DNA of 64,000 nt from Neoceratodus forsteri (lineage: Eukaryota > Chordata > Ceratodontiformes > Ceratodontidae): positions 1,005,963,501-1,006,027,500 of the forward strand of contig CM028129.1 of assembly GCA_016271365.2 (NCBI GenBank). Direction: 5' to 3'. The notes below the pieces were generated by a model. That model had not been told where the DNA came from and searched no databases. It saw only the letters and a program-made list of their open reading frames with translations. Made by a program: the position numbers and the translations under genes. Below, piece by piece: positions 10,258-21,299 of the stretch (the first letter of the stretch is position 1; every line of letters starts with the position of its first letter).

Positions 10258-11310
10258 TGTGTTGTTAATACACCATTAGATGATCGATCAGCAAACCTTG
10301 ACCCTCATAGAAAAACTGCTGCTTCTAACCTGGTGAAGACCCAAAGTAGTTGGCCACTCTCTTTCAGCAGTTTCTGAATAAATTAGGCAGTGCTTCCAGA
10401 AGAGCCAATTCAGCTGATTTAGGATCCTCATAACTGACACATTTACCATCTATTAGCACCTGAAGCCTTGCTGGATATCCCATACAGAAATTGATGCCTG
10501 CTGCTATGAACTTTGTAACAACTGGGTGGAATACAGCCCTCCTCTGCTGGACTGAAACAGGTAAATCTTGGGTTACTCAGAGTTTGGTCTCCTCCCATTT
10601 GATTTCTTGCAGCTCTTTTATTTTGTTGAAGAAATGCTGGTGTTCCTGATAGTTAAGGAAGTGAAAAATTAGTGGTCAAGGAGGCGCTCTGGCAGAGGGC
10701 ATAGGGCTTAGGGAACAATGTGATCATTCAATAGCGTAGTTGGGCCCAAATGGCGTTGGGCCTTCCAGCTTGAGTAGCAACTTTTGAGTGAACAAGATGG
10801 GATCAGAGCCTTCTTCCTTTTCTGGGACCCCTATAATCACAGTGTTATTTCTCCAGCTCCGACCCTCTAGGTCTTCCAGCTTAGCTTCAGTTTGGGCTAT
10901 CCTCTGTTTAGCTGCTACCAGTTCAGGGTCTGTCTGGTCGGCTGTCTTCTCCAGGGACTTGATACAGGTATCGCTGTCCCCAGTCCTCTTAGATAGGTCT
11001 TCCAGAGCTATTGCCATTGATTTGAATTCCAAGGTGAGTGATCTGAGTTCCTCATGGAAAGGTTGAAACTCTGCTAGGAATTGATCCACAGTTAAGATGT
11101 TCTGTTCCACTGATGCTGAAGTATTGCGAGCACTGGAGGAGGCCTGTAGCTTAGTTTTCTTGCTGCCCTACCCAGGTGTTGGCGGCGGTGTGTGTCTTGG
11201 CATAGCCATGCGCATATCTGCCTCCACGGCTGACTTTCAAAGTCAGAAACTTGCTGCTCGTAGGTCTGCTGATGTTAACACAAGTAATCACCATTGAGAG
11301 AAGTGAGTGA
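10258..11310 (-). mobile_element. L1-type LINE fragment with ORF1
   Basis: The minus strand encodes an L1-family ORF1 protein. A 128-residue open stretch (10724-11110) has a heptad-rich coiled-coil region followed by LEDLEGRSWRNNTVIIGVPE, the start of the ORF1 RNA-recognition fold. Beyond a break, sequence at 10360-10720 reads as KIKELQEIKWEETKL, then VSVQQRRAVFHPVV and MGYPARLQVLIDGK, which is the C-terminal domain. Upstream, a proline-rich lead (MAMPRHTPPPTPG) begins near 11205, then a stop. No ORF2 follows, so this is a 3'-deleted or cut fragment. ORF1 would bind element RNA. Confidence 0.75.
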
Positions 11311-11399
11311 AGAGTTTTAAAAAAGTGAAATTAGTCAGAGTTAGCAGGAGAGCTCTGCTGGAGCTGCTACATGGAAGGCTGCATCACAGTTTTTTACAG

Positions 11400-11630
11400 C
11401 AGCTTTTAATTTATCCTAGCATTCTGTATATAATTCTAGGTTTATTTTATTATATTTATTCTGTTTTTATTTCATCTGTTTTAGTCTGATTGTGTTTATT
11501 GCTGATTTTATGAGTTTGGTGATGTATACGTTGTCAGATTGTTCTATTGCTCTATTGCATATATTGTACAGCACTCAGAGTCCATGGGAGTGAGCACTTC
11601 ATAAATAACATTTACTTGCTTGCTTGCAGA
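11400..11630 (+). repeat. LINE 3' end fragment (L2-like)
   Basis: An AT-rich stretch ends with TTGTACAGCACTCAGAGTCC and CACTTCATAAATAACATTTA. This is the form of many vertebrate L2-type 3' UTRs, where a TGTACAGCGCTTTGAG-like box lies shortly before an ATAAATAA tail. No coding part remains. Assignment is by pattern only. Confidence 0.4.
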
Positions 11631-12689
11631 CAGGATGGTCAGGGAGGACAAGGAAGACACAAAGCTGTGTATTGCAGAGGGGGTCAAGGTTGAGGAGAAA
11701 CAATGCTTGATTTTGTTGTAACTGTTGTGGGTACTGTGGTGTCTGTACTTCCCGGTGGAGCCACGTGCTGGAGACGTACAGTACTAAAGAGATTATCTCA
11801 GTGTGAATGTTACTGGATTCATGAACTGCAGACACTAACACCAAGAGGACTGACTTAATGAAGATTTGCCTTTACAATGTTTTTTACAAAAGGACTGATA
11901 TAGACTTTTAGTCTTGGCTTTTTGTTTTCACCTCTTCTCTCTTTCACCCCACCTCCCCTTTTTCTCCCTTCCTTTCCTTGGCCTGTCCCTTTTGTGCATA
12001 GTGTGTTGTTTTTTTTGTTGTTGTTTCAACTTTATACTCCTGTTGCTGCAGCCCCTACCTCAGGAGGGAGCCCACAGCCCTATCCCCCTGCGGCCAACAG
12101 TTGGTTCTGACCCTTACCCCCAGGGCTTGCCACCCCCCGACAGGGCTGGCAGGGTTCCCCAACCCCAGCTGGAGACTGGATCCAGTGTGGCCAGCGCTGT
12201 GGCTAGCCGGGAGTGGGACCTGCAAGGCACCCTCTGTCATGTGCCTCAGCAACTTTTTTTCACGCCATTTTCTCCCTGTGGAGATGAGACATGCAATGAC
12301 ACTGGTGGAGGAAGTACGCACCCACATGCGTTCCTCCAGGCATCTGCCCCATCTCTGCCCCCATCTGCAGTGTTGGTGTACTGCCCCCCAGCCTCTGCTA
12401 GGGGCCAGTCATACGTCAATCACTAGCACCCCCCTCCCCAGAGAAGGAGAGCAGTCCCTTAGGATGCTCAGTCCTTCTCCTCCCCTGCTGACCCCCGGCA
12501 GCCCATGCTCATTCCTGAACATGGGCCGCCAGCGTAACACGAGGTAAGGCATCTAGCACCTCAGCCCTCAGCACCACGGGGCCAGCTTTTAGTGTGTGTG
12601 TTTTTATCCTCTGCGTTTGAATTTTTTTAAAATTGTTTTTACTTATACTTTCACTTTACAGGCAGAGAGCAGAGCATTCAGTTGCATTT
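11631..12689. other. Unassigned, partly GC-rich stretch
   Basis: Contains pyrimidine-rich and proline-codon-rich sequence (12050-12560) that leaves overlapping open frames on both strands. None resembles a known protein, and base composition explains the open frames. No RNA gene or transposon domain was recognised. Confidence 0.5.
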
Positions 12690-13012
12690 GGCATGCCCAC
12701 CTAATGAATAGTCAATAAATGGGCTATTTGAAAGTATGCATGTGGGCTAACCAATCAGCTCTGAGGAAGGCATTAACCAAAACGTCAGCTGATTAGTGTG
12801 TGTACCCATGTACAGGCACGCTGTCTGTATGGCCATCGGTTGGATCCAATGGGATGGCTGCACCTAGTACTGTAGGTGCCGGCATGTTTTTTTGTTTTAC
12901 TGATTGACTGAATTTGTCAACCGCTGCACTCTTCACTTTAAGCAATATAGATTTGTAAGAGCACTTTAATTCAGCACTGTGAATAAAGCGTTTTTTGTGT
13001 ATAAGGTAAGCT
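12690..13012 (+). repeat. Unclassified repeat, possibly Penelope-like or LTR tail
   Basis: The block contains GCTCTGAGGAAGGCATTAAC followed by AAAACGTCAGC, the kind of GAGGAAG...CGAAACG phrase seen at the ends of Penelope-like and some other vertebrate elements. It also has a polyadenylation-like GAATAAAGCG near 12982. No coding region is present. The class is a guess from these two patterns. Confidence 0.3.
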
Positions 13013-13059
13013 GGTTTTCTTATTATTTAGAACTAGCCACTCTAAACCAGTGCCATAGA

Positions 13060-13158
13060 ATAGGAAACTCCAAATGACTTAAACTCCCCAGTTCTCCTGG
13101 GTCGCCCCTGAAAACAGGTACCTGTGCTTAGTGGGCCTTACTCAGTTACCAAAGAATA
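13060..13158 (+). repeat. CORE-SINE 3' fragment
   Basis: Shares its sequence with the 3' half of the SINE at 37291-37506: CCTGAAAACAGG, AGTGGGCCTTA and CAGTTACCAAAGAATAAAA occur in the same order. The tRNA-like head is missing. The A-rich end with CAGTTACCAAA resembles L2-like LINE tails. Confidence 0.6.
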
Positions 13159-13390
13159 AAAAAAATTGGGTAGTCAGGGAACCAGCCTAAGTGCTACTAC
13201 TCTTGATGGACAGGATTGGGAGTGCATGTCCTCTGTTAAATCTCTGGGTGTGCACTTAGATCCTGTCTTGAGTGGTTTATATTCTATGCATTTGGTCACC
13301 ACAAAGATCTATGCCTAACTGGAGTTACTTTACAGAATTAAAGATTTTTTAAAGCAGCAATATGTATTAGCCCACAAAAAAAAATCATAG
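13159..13390 (+). repeat. L2-like LINE RT fragment
   Basis: Plus-strand translation gives KSLGVHLDPVLSG followed by HLVTTKIYA and LLYRIKDFLKQQ. This is the segment after the RT active site of L2-like LINEs (YLGVxLD, then a helix ending in LYRIK). Only about 70 codons remain, with a stop. Confidence 0.5.
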
Positions 13391-14179
13391 CATTTTTTTT
13401 TGGGGGGGGGGGGTTAGCAAAAATATTTCTTTTGCCGTTAAAGATTTTTATTACTATAAAAAAAAGGGAGCGCAGAAATAGTATACATACACCCTTGGGT
13501 ACACCGCAACATTAGGTGCCCTTCGGAAAAGATGGAAGCATTGGGCGACCAAAGCTTATACTATATCGATACCATGCAAAATCAAGCAATGCCATTGGGG
13601 GGGACCACCTGAAGCAAAATAATTCTTTACCTGCTGGTATCATACATGAGTCCCATCCCACCACCTCCCATCTTGTTAAGGATGATCAACTACGTCCCTT
13701 GCTTATGGTGGGTGGGGGGGCCTTAAGGGGGGTATACCCCAATCTCATACTTCTCAGCCTCCATTACATGCAGGGCTGGTGTACTCCAAGATGTAATTCT
13801 AACATGACCTATGTGACCTCCTTTTTACTAAACCTAAACACACTACATAGCTCAACTATGTACAATAGGTAATCACCTTGAGGGATGAACCTGCATTTGT
13901 TCTCTGTTGGAGTGGGTGGTGTGTATGGCGGGGTCAGGGCCCCTGGGTGGGAACCAAAAGGAAAAGAGAAGAACCATTGTGGCTTTCAGCCTGGGTCCAT
14001 ATCTGACTTATGGCAATATGTTGAGTCCACGAAGGGCTGCCAACAGCTGGGGTATTTAGCCAGGGTACCTGCTGCAAAACAGTATAGTCTGTCAAAGGTG
14101 GCCACCTGTGCCAGGGAGAGCAGTAGCTCAGAAAAAGTAGGACTGTCTGGTGTATGCCATCACATAAGTGTCAGTCTCT

Positions 14180-17100
14180 TGGCAGCCACCCCCACCCCGT
14201 GACCCATCTTGCTCCTAGGTTGTTCTCAAGAAGGTCTGAATGTTTGCAGCCTAGAAGGAGCAGGGAAGGATCAGGGAACACTACAGAGTGGATTGTCCGA
14301 CACATGGTCATCACTTCTTTCCAGAAGGAGTGGAACTAAGGGCAGTCTCAAAGTACATGGTACAAGTGGCACCCTGCTGACCACAATGCCAGCATTTGTC
14401 ATTGTCCATAAGACCAAGGTGTTTGAGCTTGGCTGGAGTGTAGTACCTTCTCAGTAATGTCTTCTTCATAATGAGACAGGAGCGACCATCTCTACAGGCC
14501 TTATGTATTCTCTCCCAGCTGTGGTCCCATTGTTGTTCTGTGATGGGAGGGTCTAAGTCACACTCCAATTGGGACCAAGCCAGTTAAGTAGGATCCTGGG
14601 GAACATCCCAAATAGCTGCATAGATATTACTTGCCCTATTCTTGGGCAGGGCCAACCAGATACCTAGAGGACGGAGGATGGGGGTTAGTTCAGTAGCAGA
14701 AGGGGCACCTGGGAGGTGAGTGATGGCATTAGTTATTTGGAGGTATCTCCAGAAGTGGCCAGCAGGGAGTTAAAATCTGGTCAGAAGGTTCTCGAAGGAC
14801 TCCAAAGCATTATATCCTGCAATCAGTAGGTCCTGGACTAGGGTAATGCCCTGGGCCTCCCATGCCCGCCAGTGGATGTACTCCTTTCCCACCGTTAGGG
14901 CGGGGTTCTTCCACAGTGGCATAAAATTCCAAGGGGGTAGGAGTATGGTGGAGTATAGAGTGAACCTTTAACCAGTATTTGGCTAAAATGACTGAGGGGG
15001 GGGGTTGATGTAGCATTAAGGGGTTAAGCTTTTTATGATATAGTAGTGTCACTGGGAAAGAGGACCCCATCCATGCAGCGTCTAAAGGGAGCCAGGTTGG
15101 AGAGGCATGACCCATTGGAACAAACCACCTAACAGCTTGGGACACATTAAAGGCCAAATGGTACCCTTGGAACCAGGGAAGCCCCCACCCCCCTCTGCTC
15201 CAGTGCTGTCTAAGCTTTAACCTACTGAATCTGGGCAGGCATCCTTCCCAAAGAAATTTCCCAATCAGAGTGCCTACCTTCTGGAACCCTTTGGGGGGGA
15301 TCTGCACTGGCAGATGTGCCAGGATGTAGAGGAACTGTGGGGAAGCTATCATCTTTATAGAATCTATCTTTCCGGCCAAGGACACCTTTAGTGCCCTCCA
15401 TCTATCCATATAATTCCTGAGGGACTCCAGCATGCTCTGAAAGTTCAGTGTAATCATTTGGATAGGCTGGGGTGAATTATAATGCCCAAATATTTAATAC
15501 CATTCGGTGACCGTGCACCATGAAGGAATGTTCTGCATACACCCGATTTATTGGCAGAATCTCTGTCTTAGACTGGTTAACTCTAGGGCTGGAGACCTTC
15601 AAGAAGTCTGTTAGGGTGTCCAGGACTGTCTGAACTACCTGCAGAATGTAAGCCGTGGTTATTAATAAGTCATCCACATATAGGAAAGTTTGAATTGTGT
15701 GCCCCCCCACACTTGAATTCCCAAGATATTTCAGGATTCTCTGATGGCTATGGCCAAAGGCTCTCTAGCCATTACAAAAAGTAATGGGGAGAGGGGACAT
15801 CCCTGTCATGTGCCCTTCTGTAGGCCGAATGTGGGGAACATTGTCTTATTGGTCAAAACAGAGGCAGAGGGGGAGGCATATAGGAGTTTCACCCACGAGA
15901 TGAATCCAGGACCTATGCCCATTTGGGACAGGGTTTGTATCAGAAAGGACCACTCAACTGAATCAAATGCCTCCTCAAAGTCAATTGAGAAGGCTGCTGA
16001 GGGGACTTTGGAGGACCTGGTTTCGTGCATAAGAGTGATGAGGGTTCTGTGATGGTCTGACCCCAGTCAGCCTTTAACAAAGCCTGCCTGTGCAGGGTAA
16101 ATCAGGCCTGGTAGAAGCTGTTCCAATCAACCCACCAGCATTTCGCCAGTATCTTGGCATCTGCATTTGTAAGGGAAATAGGGCGGTAGCTCCCCGGCGA
16201 CAGTGGGTTTTTAGCTTTTTTGGGGAGCACCGTTATGGTCGCTTCTCTCAAAGAGGGTGGGAGTATGCCTTTACCCAGAGAGTCCACAAATGCCTATACC
16301 AGATATTTGGTGAGATGCACCCCTTTAACCCTATACAGGTCAATTGGTAGGCCGTCCCTACCTGGAGCATTGAGGGGGTTCATGGTATGGATGGCACCCT
16401 CTACCTCATCTATGGTAATTGGTGCCTCCAGCATTTGGGCTGCCTTTTCTGCTATCCTAGGTATAGTGAGCTTGGCCAGGTAAGCTTCAATTTCATTGGG
16501 GGCTGGAGGAGTACAGTTTTTCATAGAACTGTGCCATGATCGTGTTGATCCCCATCTTGGAGTGACATTTGTTGCCCCCGGTATCCGTAAGGGCGTGAAT
16601 GGTTCTGGCCACTTGCTGACTTCCAAGATGATAGGCCAGCCATTTGCTTTCTCTCCTCCCTCCCAAAAGGCATGGCACAACCTTTTTAGGTTCAGTTCTG
16701 TCTGCCGGGTCAAGTGCGTATTCAGCTGGATTCTGGTGCTGGCAAGCTGAGTAAGCAAATACCTTGGAGGGGTTCCAGGACCACATTTCTTGTATTGGGC
16801 CTCTAGGAGGGCTAGTTGTTTTTCCAGGGCTCACTGTTTAGCCTCCCTCCTGCACCATCTCACAATTGTGAAGGCAATAATCCAACCCTGAATGGTGGCC
16901 TTAAAGGCCTCCCATAGTGTGGAGTTGGAAAGCGCCCCATTATCATTGTTTCGCCAGTACTCATTCACTTCCAGACCCAGCCAGTCCTGAAACTGTATAT
17001 CATCAAATAAGAGAGTGTATAGCCTCCAACTGTTGGGTTGGGTCTGTTCTATTGCCCTATCAAGCGCCAGCCCAAAGGAGCATGGTCCGATATGATAATG

Positions 17101-17766
17101 AGGTGTGACTGAATTTTAGAGACATCCCCATAGGCCGAGCTGGACACCAGCCAAAAATCAATTTTGCTGGAGGAGCCATGAGTTTGTGAAAAACACGTGA
17201 AGTCTTGCATCCCCAGGTGTTTCGTCCTCCAGGCATCCAGCAGATTGTGTTCCTCCATGAGCCACAGAATGGCTTTTGAAGCCTGCTTATGTGGTTCTGG
17301 ACACCCATTGCTTCTATCTATGGGGCATTCAGGGTACGGTTAAAGTCTCCCCCCATTAACACTGGGATCTTACTCGGATTAAAGTCTGTGAGCCACTGGC
17401 TGAGATCATGAAAAAAGTGCAAGCAATCTTGGTTAGAGGCATATAGGTTTACCAAAATAAGTGGAACCTCTGGAGTAGTGACTTCTGCCATGATCCACCT
17501 GCCCTCCTAATTGGCTTTGTGTCACGCTACCTTCCAACCCAGAGTTTTGTGGAAAAGTATCAACATCCCTCTTTTATGGGAGGGTACAGAACTGAGGATC
17601 TCTTTACCCATCCATTCCTGACATAGTTTCTGAGCTTCCCCAGTGGAGAGTTTAGTTTCTTGAAGGAATGCTATCTGGGGGCTCAATTAGTTAAAATGCA
17701 CAGAACTTTTCGTTTGATGGGAGAATTGAGCCCCCTAACATTCCAAGATACCAGTTTAGTCTCCAT
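14180..17766 (-). pseudogene. Tx1/L1 ORF2: endonuclease, RT, C-terminal Cys domain
   Basis: ORF2 begins near 17766 with LVSWNVRGLNSPIKR, the APE-endonuclease start. GGDFNRTLNAP (about 17345, through a frame change) and KIDFWLVS...ISDHAPL (17049-17258) complete the endonuclease. RT follows: NAPGRDGLPIDLYR, GSYRPISLTNADAKILAK, AFSIDFEEAFDSVEWSFL, and the active site YVDD at 15669-15680. The C-terminal part has the IASPQFLYILAHLPVQIPPK and RGGWGLPWFQGY blocks and a remnant of the CWHCGQQGAT Cys motif (14311-14568). Several stops and frame changes are visible. A live copy would nick DNA and reverse-transcribe its own RNA. Confidence 0.85.
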
Positions 17767-19419
17767 CGGGGGTATCTGTCTATGGATTGCATGAAATGAG
17801 TTGGGACTCTCCAACCTGATACCCTTTTTTACTTGGGGCTAGAACCCCAAGCCCAAATCCCTTCTCCCTCCCCCACCAAGAACAAGTAGAGTGCCCTTAA
17901 ACACCAAAGCTCCATACACATCAACATTAAGTAACTGTAACCAGATAATAAGTCCCAACAGAGGACAGAACAAAAGTGGCATGAGGTCAAGTTTACCCCA
18001 TTCCCCGTACTGAGTAGCCCTGTCTACCAGCAAGCCCATATCCAAAAATCATGAACTCAGGAAGGAATAGAACACCCGGTACCAGAACCCAAATCGACAA
18101 TGTCATTGTCAAGAATACCACCCCAACCCCTTCCCTCCCTGCATCCCTTTTTCATGACCAGTGTCCACATACATTATCGGCTGGCCAGCAGCCCAGATAA
18201 CTGTGGGGAGTCGCTGGGGGTGCACTTCCTGGACTGGGGCACGAAAACTCCTTTCTTCTGATGAACTACTTTCATAGCCCCTACTCCGATGTGTCTAGAC
18301 CAATTCTGCAGCTACTCAAACCTGAGTCTTGAAGCTGCTCATGTGTAACCTCCTGGGGTGAAACCCACTAGCCCACGTCTGGGGCCTTGTTTGTGAAAGT
18401 TCACTTAATCCAAGTGATTGGGTATGCGGTGGGGGGGAACCAAAACAACCCGCCCTTAGTATCTACTCAGCAGAACCATTGCTAAGGCATATAGATAGCC
18501 ACCTCACTCCCACTATGATGCACATGGTGGCAAAGAAATCCAAAACTGAGATAAGCCTCACAGGGAGACATGCACTATATCATGGCCCATGGGCTAGAAC
18601 AGAGCACATAAGCACATGAGCAAAAGGGGGAAATTAAACACCCCAACTGGAAATGTAATAAAGACCCGTTATCGACTGCGTCCAAAATTCAACCCTTCCT
18701 GGGGGGCCGTCCTATGTGCAGCTTAAGATCAAGCCACTGGGAGACTCCATAGGCTTTCAAACTAGCCTCGGCTTCCACAAAACATTTGTAATCTATAGGG
18801 GCCCTCCCAGCTTCCACCCAGACGTCCAAGCAGGAGCACGTCTCTTGGTGGCCTAGCATGGGCTAAATCTATGTGGCTAGTGACATGGCGATTAATCAGT
18901 GGGACCTAAGTCTCTTGTAGTGTCAAACAGAGATTGAACCATTAGGGTAACATACGGACTCACCCTCCAGGGGAGGGGCGGGTAAATTTACTAGCCCTGA
19001 GCTATGGCCCAGGGGGCCTAACTACCCCTCTCACAATTGGGACAGCATAACACTGAGAGCAACTCACAGAAGTCCCAAGCAGGAGGGTGTCAGCTAGTTA
19101 GGACCAGGAATGAGTCCAAAGAAATTGCATCCAACACTGGATTAGTACATCATCAATCCTCCTGCACCATGTTTGGTGGAGGTAGGGGGAAGGCCCCCAG
19201 TGGCTTCAATGGAACCTCATGATGATCGGCCAGTGATGGGCCCTGTGGCACAGCATCTTCTGCTCCATGGGTACCTCTACCGGGAGGGCAATGCAAAGCA
19301 TCTAGGAGGCAGAGATGAGTAGTGTGGGGACCCATCTGTGGGTAAATCCATGAGTGCCACAAAACGGTTGTTTTCCAGATGTGCAGTGTTTGTGCCCAAG
19401 GAGTTGTCTAAGTTGGGGC
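17767..19419 (-). other. Long spacer between ORF1 and ORF2 of the Tx1/L1 LINE
   Basis: About 1.65 kb lies between the last recognised ORF1 segment and the ORF2 start. It has no recognisable domain on either strand. Short open frames exist (for example 19153-19362, minus) but show no family pattern. It could be a genuine inter-ORF region, an eroded ORF1 C-terminus or an old insertion; no repeat edges were seen. Confidence 0.45.
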
Positions 19420-20390
19420 TCACACTGCAGCTTTTACATCAGAGCCTAGAGGTTTATTCCACATGAGCACCTTCCTCCCTCTGCTGTGCCGCTTACCTTT
19501 TGGTGTGTCGGTGGTGGGATCCTGCTTGGGTCGTGGACTTCCAGTAGGTGATGCAGGGGTTGGAATCCCTTTCCTCTGTAGTTGCTCAGCTGGCTGGTAT
19601 TCCATAGAGGCAGACTTTGCATGGGCTCCCGGCAGCAGGCCAGAGTCTCGGAGCCTTTCCCGTTTCAGTCTAGTTGCATAAGCTGCAAGGAACTGTTCAG
19701 TGGCTTCAAGCATGTCAAAGAGCTTGGGCATCCCATTGATCACAATACGGAGTGTGGCCTGGTACTGCAAGGAGTACTCCAGCCCAGTCTCAGCACAGGC
19801 CCTTCTTGCCAGTGTGAAAGCCCTTCTCCTTGCAGATACCTCTTAGGAGAAGATGGCAATATCTGAATGTTGTGCCCCTTCCAGTTCAGCTCTCTCCATT
19901 GCCTGGCCATACTTTCCAGTCTTGGAAACACAAAAAACAGGCCACTATAGTGTGTGGGCAGCCCCTCGGGGCAGGCCATGGGGCCAGAGTCCTGTGTGCT
20001 CGATTGATCTCAGGTGGATCCCCCTTGGAACAACCCAGCAGTGATGGCAGCTCTCCTTGGAGGTATAGCACCATGTCCTTCCCCTTGCAGCCCTCCGGAA
20101 ACCCCACTAAGCAGAGGTTATTCCAATGGCTGTGGTTCTCCACATCTTCGGCCCTGGACCAAAGCACTTGGATTGCACGGTCTTGTTCTTTAAGCCATGC
20201 GACAGCTCTGTTCCAATGCTCCTCCATCTCAGCCAGTCTGTGATCCGTGACACAGGCTTTTTGGGATAACACCAGGAAGTGTACTGTGTGTTGTTTCATG
20301 ATGAGATCCATGCTATCCATTTTGTGTAGGATCGAGGGGAACATCTGCCTGATTTCTTGCAGATTTGCATCAGAGGGTGGAGGCACCAGG
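19420..20390 (-). pseudogene. Tx1/L1 ORF1 (RNA-binding protein, broken)
   Basis: A 166-residue open stretch (19886-20386) has an N-terminal coiled-coil with hydrophobic heptads, then ENHSHWNNLCLVGFPEGC, the RRM start of L1 ORF1 proteins, and EINRAHRTLAP. After a frame change come ARQWRELNWKGHNIQIL, then QATLRIVINGMPKLFDMLEA and a stop-free C-terminus (19420-19770). In the family this protein forms trimers and binds element RNA. The upstream limit is uncertain, since frames near 20400-20500 also lack a clear start. Confidence 0.75.
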
Positions 20391-20661
20391 AATCCATCTT
20401 TGGGATATCCTTGTGTATGTACACCTCTCTCCAGAAAATATACAGACCCGGTCTAATCTTTTGGCTTCCAGCAGCCCAGAGCTCGAGACAGGAATTGATC
20501 AAAAGGTATACTCAAACTTATTAAGTATTGAAATTATGTCCTTTATAACTGCAGAATAACCGGAGAAATTGTTAGATGTGTGCCAGGGAATCAGGGAGCT
20601 GGCGTGTCAGGCGTCCATTCACCTTGGCAGTTGGCCACGCCTCCCACAAAAATGTATTTCT

Positions 20662-21070
20662 GATATCCCTTTAATCATAATCAGTACCTGGTCAAGCTCC
20701 TCAGATATTTAGAACACGTTTTTTTTTACTTTTATTTGTAATTACTAACTCAAGCAAGTAAACATGGCTGCCACTTGCAGTTTTTAAAAATCTCTCTGGC
20801 AGAAATTACCTGTTGAATGTACATACTAATCTCATACTGTGGATGTGTAAGGATAGTATTAAGATGGTATTATTATATGTTTCTGATGGCAAACAAAACA
20901 GCACTGTGCCAATCTGTTAACTTTTTATTTATAGTAGGCATGGCATACGCATGGGAACTTTCTGAAATGTAAAAGTCCTTTATCTTAGGTCATGAAATAA
21001 AGAAAAGGAAAATGGATATATTGATGTTCTGCTTTAACATCAGATAAAAATTTATTTTGCACAAATAAAG
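20662..21070. other. No gene recognised
   Basis: AT-rich flank between the Tx1/L1 LINE and the DIRS element. No domain or repeat structure was recognised. Confidence 0.5.
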
Positions 21071-21075
21071 ATCTT

Positions 21076-21206
21076 ACTTCGAGAGAGCTCTTGCAGTAGG
21101 CAATTACATATAGGACTGAAGCCGGCAGGTGTCAGGACCCCACAGAAAATTTTTTAGCTAGTAGTCTCTGGCGAGGGACCACCCCCACGTCAGGTGACCG
21201 GTGTCA
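21076..21206 (+). repeat. DIRS left inverted terminal repeat
   Basis: Runs from ACTTCGAGAGAGCTCTTGC to GGTGACCGGTGTCA and is the reverse complement, with about a tenth of positions changed, of 26643-26774. It includes the shared segments GGACTGAAGCCGGCAGG and CTCTGGCGAGGGAC. Confidence 0.9.
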
Positions 21207-21299
21207 GCGGCGTTGGTATAAAGGGCAGTCCCTCACGCCCACCTACCAGTTCTTTCCCGCCGTTTGCCGTTATACCGTCGTTTTTTTTTATTTTTCTAA

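Larger units (their letters stand above)
13431..20646 (-). mobile_element. Tx1/L1-clade LINE, near full length
   Basis: The minus strand runs from a 5' start GGGAGGCGTGGCC (20645) through ORF1, a long spacer, ORF2 with endonuclease, RT and Cys-rich C-terminus, to an AATAAAAATC-type 3' end near 13435. The flanks carry CAAAAATATTTCT (13418-13430) and CAAAAATGTATTTCT (20647-20661), a likely target-site duplication with a small difference. At 7.2 kb it has the length of a complete element. Both ORFs are broken by stops and frameshifts. Clade call rests on the RT and ORF1 motifs. Confidence 0.83.

Noticed and set aside
11914..12547. Overlapping open frames on both strands
   Set aside because: Pro/Ser/Leu-rich low-complexity translations that follow from GC- and pyrimidine-rich sequence, with no known pattern.
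13398..13413. T9G12 run as a G-quadruplex signal
   Set aside because: A single homopolymer next to an element tail is more likely slippage or assembly noise than a regulatory structure.
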